Source of the DNA: Karalla daura
Taxonomy: Eukaryota; Chordata; Actinopteri; Chaetodontiformes; Leiognathidae
Length of the DNA stretch: 64,000 nt
Direction: 5' to 3'
Assembly (NCBI GenBank): GCA_029224185.1
Contig: CM055191.1
Location: forward strand, 4,930,036-4,994,035
Below are positions 56,550-64,000 of the stretch, piece by piece (within the stretch, counting starts at the first letter, position 1; each line of letters begins with the position of its first letter). Position numbers and translations under genes: made by a program. A model generated the notes under the pieces. It made no database searches. It had not been told where the DNA came from and saw only the letters and a program-made list of their open reading frames with translations.

Positions 56550-57100
56550 TTTCCTTGTTCTCTGGTGCTAATGTAGAAGTTATGGAATAGTGATTGAATC
56601 AGAAAGAACCTATTTTATAATCCTATTTTTAGCTGTGGAAACATCAGACTTATCTGGCTTCACTCTGATTGGCTGTCTCACCTGCCATCATGTGATTTTA
56701 TACTACTTTTAAACTACTTGCTATATGGCGTAGCTTCTCAACCAGCTCCTGAACTAAATAACTGGAGCTTTCATGCAGCTATGAAGCGATGGCCACACTT
56801 CCAGCCTTATATGTTGGAGCCAGAATCGAAGGAAGAGTCAGAGAATGAGGAAGAACCAGGAGCAGAATTTCACGTCATATTCTGTCTCTGTTCGGATTCA
56901 TACACAAACGGGATTGTGACGATGTTTCAGGACCTGCCAGGAACGGTCCATCCTCACAATGTAAATATGGCCAAGGGAAAAACAGGTCGTCAGCCTCGGT
57001 CTCCTAGGTTCTCAGCAGAAAACGATTTCTGCCTGTGGTGTATTTACTCCTCCGGTGCCTTGCCATCCAGTTGTGCAGCTCATCACGTGTTGTTTTATAG
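56550..57100 (+). mobile_element. Transposon-derived fragment in cxcr3 3' UTR
   Basis: The text from 'ccttgttctctggtgctaatgtagaagttatgg' onward matches, with divergence, about 60,550-60,960. An open frame inside reads HFQPYMLEPESKEESENEEE, which resembles the acidic N-terminal motif (PYMFEPE..) of a class of fish transposon proteins. This class assignment is from memory and unverified. I treat it as a decayed dispersed element, not a gene. Confidence 0.4.
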
Positions 57101-57430
57101 TTGTTTACTCTTTTATTTTTTTTTTTACATTGTGGTGAAGTTATGAAACTAAAATGGGAACCCACACACTGATGCCGTCACGTAGCCTCTTTGTGAAATC
57201 TTGCTGATTTGTTTTGACTTTGGCTTAATTGTTGGGAAACATCTCGGTTTCCTCACGTCCTGCTTACTCAGAGGTTAAAGGTGCAGCCTGTGGCTTGGTT
57301 TGTCACATCGTCACGCAGAGCGCTTTTCTTTGGACACCATTTCACCACAGTGGAGTTGAAGTCAGTTTACTCACTTGCATTTTGTAAAGCTCGACCTCTG
57401 TTATGTGTTACAGTGTTTTTAACATTTTAC

Positions 57431-57436
57431 AATAAA
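57431..57436 (+). terminator. Poly(A) signal of cxcr3
   Basis: AATAAA in 'acaataaaaac', about 1 kb after the cxcr3 stop codon. It is the first good signal downstream. Confidence 0.6.
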
Positions 57437-57459
57437 AACTAAGAATGCAAATCATGTGT

Positions 57460-59971
57460 TATGTTGTATTCATCGACATCCAGGGTTCCCAAGTGCTTCA
57501 CCATACAGGAGGGCAGCATCTAAGGATTTAGGATGTCCCCTTTGAGGACCGCTGCAACAGTCGCTGAAAATGCAGAAATGATACAAAACCAAAAACATAC
57601 AAACTCAAGAAACAAATCTGAAAGAATATCGTTGCTTATACTATAAACACACACAAAAAAAAAATGCAGGAGAGAAAAGCTGCATTTCAGGGGATTATAA
57701 TAGCCAGAGCCTTTTAAAGCAATTTAGAGAACTATACTATATAGAGAAAAATTATAGTCCAGACCAACTTTTCCGTTTGATAGTACACAGTTTAGTCAGG
57801 TATGATATAGCAAAAAGCTTCATGGGCTACGTTTCCTCATTGACACAAACAGCAGGGACAGCAGCAGAACAGATGAGTTTATTTTATTGTTGTTTTTTTT
57901 TAGACTTTACCTCAATGCATTGGAATCTGACTTTATAATATGGCACTTGGGTCAGCGAGAAGATAGACAGGATATAGAAAAAGAGAGGAAGAGGAAGAGA
58001 GGGAGTTCTGCCTCTCCTTCTCCTCCTTGTCCCCATTGAACGGCGCAGCAGCGCCACCTAGCGGCGATACGCGGCATGTGCGGCGTGTCGCCCAGTTCTT
58101 TGTGTCCTACACCTTCAGGACCAAACATGCGTGCGGAAATTCACCCAGACGGCCTTCAAAATAAAGCAACCTCTCCACAATACCGTCTGAAGTGCTGTTT
58201 TTTTGTTTTTGTACCACATCCTGCGCTTCCCGTCTGAAAGCAGACAGGGCCACCCGTTTAAAAGTCCATGTTTCTGGGTTTTACACCCGCGGACGTTTCA
58301 GTGAATTTGGCGCGGCTTTTATTTTGAAAAACCGACGCGTCGTTGTTTGGCTGAGAAATCTGCCAGAAGAGACGCTCGGAGAGTGATACAGAGAGGGAGA
58401 GAGAGAGAGAGGGAGGGTCAGAGGGTCTGAGACCTGGAGGTGGGAAACAATCCACTAGGACGTGAGTACAGCGCTATGTGTGTGTGTGTGTGAGAGAGAG
58501 AGAGCGTGTGTGTAAGTCTTTGTAGAGACGCTCTTTGTAGAGTCTCGGAGGAAGCGCAGCTTTCCTCTCGTCTTCCTTCTGCTCTGCGGTTGCTGTAAGG
58601 CGCCTTCTTTTGCCTTCTTCTTTTGGATTCACCGCGGGTCTGTCTCAAAAAACCTGCACTCCTCCTCCTCGTCCTCCTAATTCTCTTCGACAAATTCAGA
58701 AGTTTTTTTTTGTTTTTTTTGCGCGGATAAAGTTAGTGTTTTTGTGCGCACTTGTGGCCTGGACCGAGCAGCGCTCCAGCGACAGCTGCAGCTGCTGCTG
58801 CGCGGTTTTGGCTGCTTGACAGCGCCTCCTGCCTCGGAGCAGGTAAGTCTGGTGAAAACAATCTTGCAATTAAAATGATCATGCATTTGTATACATTATG
58901 CACTTTGCATTTCAGAAACGTCTCACAAAACAATAAAACAACCTGTACAAATACCAATATTTAATCAGAAACGCAAAGAAAAATATGCCATAGTAATAAT
59001 AGTGCCATAGTTCCAGGCCTTTACGTTAAAAAAAGTCTTTTTTGTGAAGGTTTTATTATGAAAGGTCTTATTGTCCATTATGTCTAATGCCTCTGACTGT
59101 GGTGAGTCTGAGGATTTGTGTCAGCAGCTTCAAGCCTCAGGCCTCTCCCTCTCAGCTGTCTCTGCTCCTTTCAGTTTCCTTTCTGACTTATCTTTTCACC
59201 TTGTTGCACTGCAAACAAAAAAAAACACCCCCAGCACCTGACAGAGCACATGACAGCTTTTGGTCCAACCCTTCTGACTTGTTACCGCTTAATTTGTCTG
59301 TTATTATCATATCATATTTGACAATCAGTCAGCAGTTTCCATGGCTTTGTTCCTAACTGACATCTGAACTCACAAAACACATTTAAAAAAGAAATCTGGT
59401 CGATTTTCTGTTGAATTAAACTTCACTTCCACTCAAGGTCATTGACCGAACCACTTTAAGATGACTATAAATCTTACCTCATCTCAGTGTTCCCCACTGT
59501 TACTGAGGAAATGTAAATTGTTATTGTAACGGGGAACATTTCTCATCTGAGTGTTTGTTTAAAAGAGCGTAGTAAACATAATGACCATATAGAGCAAATA
59601 GAAGTCTTAACACTAGAATTTCAGTTGCTAAAAAGGTGAAAACGATTTGTAAATACATAGATTTTTCGAGCTATATAATCACTTTGGTCATGTTTGACCA
59701 GGAAAACTGAGGTAAATAACCTGAAAATAAACCTGAAAGCCCCCTGCTGTATGTAAATAAGCACAAGTGTCAAGTGTCTGTGTGTGAGTGCATGACGATT
59801 TCCTCTCCGGCCACTTTCCACTGTTGCTTCATTCAATGACATCGCACCATGTGAGTGGTTCCTGCCCACGGGGAGATTTTTGGTGCCTCTTCTCTCACAT
59901 GTTTGCCTGACAGTTGATAAGCTGCTGTTTTGGGTCAGTCTCCCTCATTCTCACTTCCTCTCTCTCCTCAG
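57460..59971 (+). promoter_or_regulatory. Spacer with GC-rich region and probable untranslated first exon of the second receptor
   Basis: 57,460-58,000 shows nothing recognisable. At 58,040-58,850 CpG-bearing DNA includes GCGCCACCTAGCGGCG (58,051-58,066), which is CTCF-like. A candidate untranslated exon ends at GGAGCAG|GTAAGT (edge 58,842). Its likely acceptor is ctctcctcag at 59,971, eight bases before the ATG of the second receptor. No coding potential is seen in 58,850-59,970. Confidence 0.45.
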
Positions 59972-59978
59972 CAAGAGC

Positions 59979-61865
59979 ATGGATGTGGTTCTGGACGGGC
60001 TGTTCACCAACAACAGCACCTATGACTATGATGCGGACTACGAGTACAAGGAGGAGGTGGAGCCGAGTGGCGGCGGGACCGTGCTCATCCCGCTGCTCTG
60101 CTCCGTGGAGCTGCTGCTGGGTCTGCTGGGGAACGGACTCCTCCTCTACGCATTGGTTCGGAGGTGGAGGTCCTGGAGGGCGTCCGACATCCTCATGCTG
60201 TACCTGAGCCTGGCAGACGTCCTGCTGCTGGCCACGCTGCCCTACTGGGCCGCGCAGGGCGCCACCAAGGCCGAGATCTTCGACGACGGCTTCCTCCCTC
60301 GCCTCAGCCGAGTTATTTTTCATGTGAGTACCGTGAGTCTGAGCTCTGCTCCCGGAAGATGTGAAAAAGTTGTTTTTGGATCGACTGTTTGTCTGGCTCC
60401 TGGCGTTATTTCCTGTTTTAATCTTCGATTTGAACGTGGTTATTGAGCAAGTTTACTCCCCAGAGGATTTCTGGGAAGAGTTAGTTTCCTCTCTCATGCA
60501 ATATCTCAGTGTTGCATGAGTGTAAATGGGACCTAGGGGGCTTGATCTGAGTGTTTCTCCTTGTTCTAAGGTGTTAATATAGAAGCTATGGAAATGGTTT
60601 CATCAGAAATGCCTCAAAGTCTATTTTACAAGCCTTTTATAATCCTATTTGAGCTGTGGGATTCTCTGGGATTTTCACAGGTCAGTCTCCTTTCATGCTT
60701 GTCTGGCAACCATGTGTTGGCTTTCCTCTGATTGGCTGTCTTGCCCACCTTCACATGCCTCTACGCAACTTAAGTGCACGATACGATCTACATGATACAC
60801 GATACGATCACGGGACTTTACGTTCCTTGCTAAACTGCGTAACTCCCGATCTAAGTGGCAGCTGGAGCAGAGCAGTCTTGGAACACACTGAGCTTTATAT
60901 ATGTTGAAACTAGACACTGAGGAAGAGCCAGGACTGCGAATGATTGCATGGATGAGAGTGATGTTGTACTGCTCTGACTGGGAATAGGCTGTTAATATTG
61001 GACAGAGCCAATTGTCAGTGTTTTCTTCATTATAGATCCTCTGTTAAGGATTTTTTTCTCTAATTTCTCCCAGATCAACTTCTTCTGTGGCATCTTCCTC
61101 CTGTTTTTCATCGGCCTGGATCGCTACCTCTCCTTCATCCACTCCACCCAGCTGTTCTCCAAGAAGAGGCCCAGACTGCCTCACATCCTCTGTGTGTCGG
61201 TCTGGATCCTGTCCCTGATCCTCACCAGTCCAGACTGGGCTTCTACGGCATCCAGGAAGGATCTGTTTAAGAACGGGGCTTCCCCCACCCGGATGTCACC
61301 TTCTCTGGTGGCACGCATGGTCCACCACGCGCTGGGATTCCTCCTGCCCGGGGGCGGCCTGCTCTTCTGCTGCTCCTGCATCCTGCTGAGGCTGCGGCAC
61401 AGCTCCAAGTGCCTCCTGGAGAACAGGTTCCCCGTGGTCTACCTGCCCCTGGTCGGCCTCTTCCTTCTCTGCTGGATGCCGTACAACGTCGCGCTCATCA
61501 TGGACACGGTCCGGATCGAGTCCCAGGACGCTCCTCTGCACACCGCCCTGCTGGTCACCGGGGGCCTGGCCTGCAGCCACGCCTGCCTCCGGCCTCTCCT
61601 CGCGTTCCTCCTGTGCGGAAACTTCCGGAGACAGACCGTGGCATCGCTGCAGCGTGCCACACTGGAAAGCCACAGCTCGCTGTGGGAGCTGGGACTCGGG
61701 GAGGAAGCGCCACTTCCTCAGGAGCAGGGTCAGGAGCCGGACGAGCTGAAGCAGATGTACGCGGAGCCGCAGGTTCAGCTTCAGGTACCGTCCGACAGCG
61801 AGGAGTTAACGAGACTGTCCCCCAGTGACTCAGAGGCCTGCAGCCCCAGCCCAGAGGGAGTTTAG
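59979..61865 (+). CDS. Divergent CXCR3-like chemokine receptor, atypical
   Basis: Exons 59979-60323 and 61074-61865 join in phase 0 (FH|IN), 378 residues. The N-terminus is acidic with a tyrosine cluster (YDYDADYEY). TM1 LLGNGLLLYALV, TM2 LSLADVLLLATLPYWAA, DRYLSFIHST after TM3, WILSLILTSPDW in TM4 (compare LPDF in CXCR3), CWMPYN in TM6. Odd points: the TM3-start cysteine is replaced (LPRLS), ECL2 is short with no cysteine, the N-terminus and ECL3 have none, and NPxxY is RPLLA. The single coding intron falls inside TM3, unlike cxcr3 next door. It probably arose by tandem duplication of cxcr3. It may be a scavenger or decoy like the atypical zebrafish Cxcr3.3, although DRY is intact here. The long tail is acidic and Ser/Pro-rich. 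Confidence 0.8.
60550..60960 (+). mobile_element. Transposon-derived fragment in intron of the second receptor
   Basis: Diverged copy of the element at 56,550 ('ccttgttctaaggtgttaatatagaagctatgg', 'cctctgattggctgtcttgccc', 'tatatgttgaaactagacactgaggaag'). Confidence 0.4.
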
Positions 61866-64000
61866 CATGACGCCATGTCACGGGTTGAAGAGGCGGAGGA
61901 CTCATGAGTGCCGATGATATTTATGAAGTAATAATTCCTTCACGTGGCACTTTAATGTGAAGCTTTCAAAGCAACGCCAGAGTGACTCGGACTTGGATGT
62001 GGTCATGCTTTTATTTTGTCATCACTGGTGCACCATTTAAGCTCACTCCCACAAATCATAACTCCTTTTAAATCTAATTCTAGATATCTGTATTTTTATA
62101 TTGTTATTATTATTATTATTATTGCGATTTAACTGTTTTTACATTATTTTACATATGGTGAGAAACACTGTGGAGTCTGTGAACTGTTTCTTTTTTTCTT
62201 TTTTTTTATCCGTTACACGATCAGCATGAGGTTAAAGTCACAATGTTGAACCTGGACATAACTTCTGTCCGTGTCAGTGTTCATTAAACAGTGCAACTCA
62301 GTTTACAGCTTCAGGGCTGATAACAACGCAAGCAAGTTTCACTTCTCCTTGGGTAATCCTCCCCGTGCTTTCAGGGCTGTGAATTCCACAATTGCACTGC
62401 AAAGTGTGTGGGAATTTTCCCAGCCGGGCATATCCCACGGTGTTTTCCTCATTCCCGCCTTGAACTCATTGTTGCCACATGTCCGCGTGGACACAGGATG
62501 ACAGACACAGGTGGTGATGTCATCAGTCAGGTGATAGAGACAGAGGAAGCGGGCGGGGGAGGGGCGGGTGAATTACTCTCTGTTGGCTCCCCTCTGAAGA
62601 CATGTCTGTCTGTTGTAGAGGGAGCAGAGCGGCGCTTTGTGAGGGATAATGAGTGCAAGTAAAAAAAAAAGAGTGGAGGTGGCAACTGCAGAAAAAAAGA
62701 GAAGCTGGAGAAGATTAAATCTTATTACAACAATTAGAGCGCACACCGTGAGGAGAACTACATTTGTGTTTCACTTCATGAGCCGTCAGGCAGGTTGTGG
62801 CTTGACCAGAACAACTAGATTACACCAATAGCAGGAAAGAGTGAACTCTCATGTGTGTGGGTGTTATTTTATTTTTACCCTCATCATCCAGTCCCAAAGC
62901 AGCACAGTTTCACTGGGGCCTGTCATGGTGTTAGAGTTCAGCTGGAGGCGAATCGAGACACGCGTGGTCTAATGTGGGAAACGGCGGTTGACTCTGACAG
63001 CAGCAGCTCGTCAGCTTGATGCTGCGTAACAAGCGTGTTGTTAGTGCTAACACCAGCTCCTAGATGTGTGTCAGTGGAGGCGCTCCACTGGCTTCTATGA
63101 AGGTGCCAAACGTGTCTGCAGAATCATAGAAAGTGCAAAAAAAAGGCGCAAAACTTACACACTGCAAAAAGTGTATACAGTATGAGGGAATAAATGGATG
63201 GATGGATATAATTATAGATCAGTAATTAAGTGTGGCCTAATGGTAGCAGAGCTAGGAGCTACCCTTCACACACTTGGGGTGAGGGAGTCTGTTACTGCCC
63301 TTAAAAAGTATTTAGAGGTTCAGATGTTAATTTTATGAGGTATTACAGTAAGTTGGTATTCAAGCTCTTCCTAAATCACTCTTCTGATGCACTTATGGTG
63401 AATAATTAAGAGTCTGTGTTACTCTTGCTACTCTTATTCTGTATTTGAATAAACTTGACCTTTTAGTTTCATTTATTCTTTGGAGCTTTGTTCCTTCCCA
63501 GCTGATCTGAGGTCTGTCATTGTGCTGGCTGTGGTTGCCCCCGATAGATCTTTAAGGCAAACTCTTTAGTTAAGTCGAAAACGTGTCGCTGATCACAGCT
63601 TGAAGCGGCAACGAGGTCTTTAAAAGGAATTGAAATTGGCTTTCCTGTCGATGCCGTGTTAACATGGTGACTGTGTGACTGAAAACAGAACTGCAGCGCG
63701 TCGACCGCAGAGCGCTGAGTTTGGATTGGTGGTGAGAGAGAGAGAGAGAGAGGAGTCGGTGGGGCTGCTGCTGATTCTGCAGGGACCTTTCTCTCGTGCT
63801 TCACACCGTTAGTTCACACCAGCGCCGCCCCGTCACCAAGTCTTGAGTCCTTCTCGTTGAGGCTCTGGCACTTTTTCGCTCAGTTTTCCGCTCAGTTTTC
63901 AACACCTCTCTGTGGTTCTTTTCTTCTTATCTCGTGTCACTTTCGTCACACCTGTCCTGGCTGATCTTTGCTAATTTCCTGTCAGAGGTTTCCGCTGAAA
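61866..64000. other. 3' flank, no further gene recognised
   Basis: Includes the 3' UTR of the second receptor; ATTAAA at 62,283-62,288 is a candidate poly(A) signal. A (TTA)n run lies at 62,103-62,122, poly-A stretches near 62,660, and a short (GA)n at 63,733-63,752. The GC-richer end (63,650-63,850) could be the promoter of the next gene, but I see no exon. Confidence 0.35.

Noticed and set aside
56718..57146. 142-residue open frame after cxcr3
   Set aside because: Lies in the cxcr3 3' UTR within a dispersed element shared with 60,550-60,960; treated as transposon relic.
63517..63804. 95-residue minus-strand open frame near the window end
   Set aside because: Low-complexity (GA)n-derived serine/leucine stretch, no domain and no splice support.

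Overview
The window is vertebrate nuclear DNA, most likely from a spiny-rayed (percomorph) teleost fish. It has compact split genes with GT/AG introns, long (GT)n, (GATA)n and (AGAAT)n microsatellites, CEACAM-like genes of fish type, an intronless Toll-like receptor of the fish TLR21 type, and CXCR3-family receptors. No bacterial or viral gene organisation is present.

Layout. 1-20,600: two tandemly duplicated CEACAM-like genes on the plus strand. The first is cut by the window edge; the second is complete. Each ends in a transmembrane segment and a tail with ITIM/ITSM-type tyrosines. Their 3' flanks are near-identical for kilobases, and a 606-bp solo LTR interrupts only the first copy. 20,600-25,270: no gene recognised. 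25,273-31,628: a third, longer CEACAM-like gene with one N domain, five A/B pairs of Ig domains and a hydrophobic GPI-type C-terminus. 32,184-32,976 (minus): a five-exon gene assembled by hand, encoding a 120-residue secreted, basic, six-cysteine protein ending Val-Pro-Ile. I interpret it as a fish CXCL17. 35,132-38,173 (minus): pafah1b3. 39,934-42,973 (plus): prr19, head-to-head with pafah1b3. 43,427-46,372 (minus): TLR21. 48,243-49,284 (minus): cornifelin. 53,884-56,438 (plus): a canonical CXCR3. 59,979-61,865 (plus): a divergent CXCR3-like receptor lacking the usual extracellular cysteines and NPxxY.

The set CEACAM - CXCL17 - PAFAH1B3 - PRR19 - CNFN matches the gene content of human 19q13.2. 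This supports both the family assignments and the CXCL17 call, which sequence similarity alone would hardly give. The theme is mucosal and innate immunity: inhibitory and GPI-anchored CEACAM-like surface proteins, a chemoattractant-like peptide, a nucleic-acid-sensing TLR and two chemokine receptors. pafah1b3 (lipid hydrolase), prr19 (meiotic crossover factor) and cnfn (epithelial envelope) are conserved neighbours.

All gene models are hand-spliced from reading frames, splice dinucleotides and intron phase. Exon coordinates are from counting along the numbered lines. No homology search was run.
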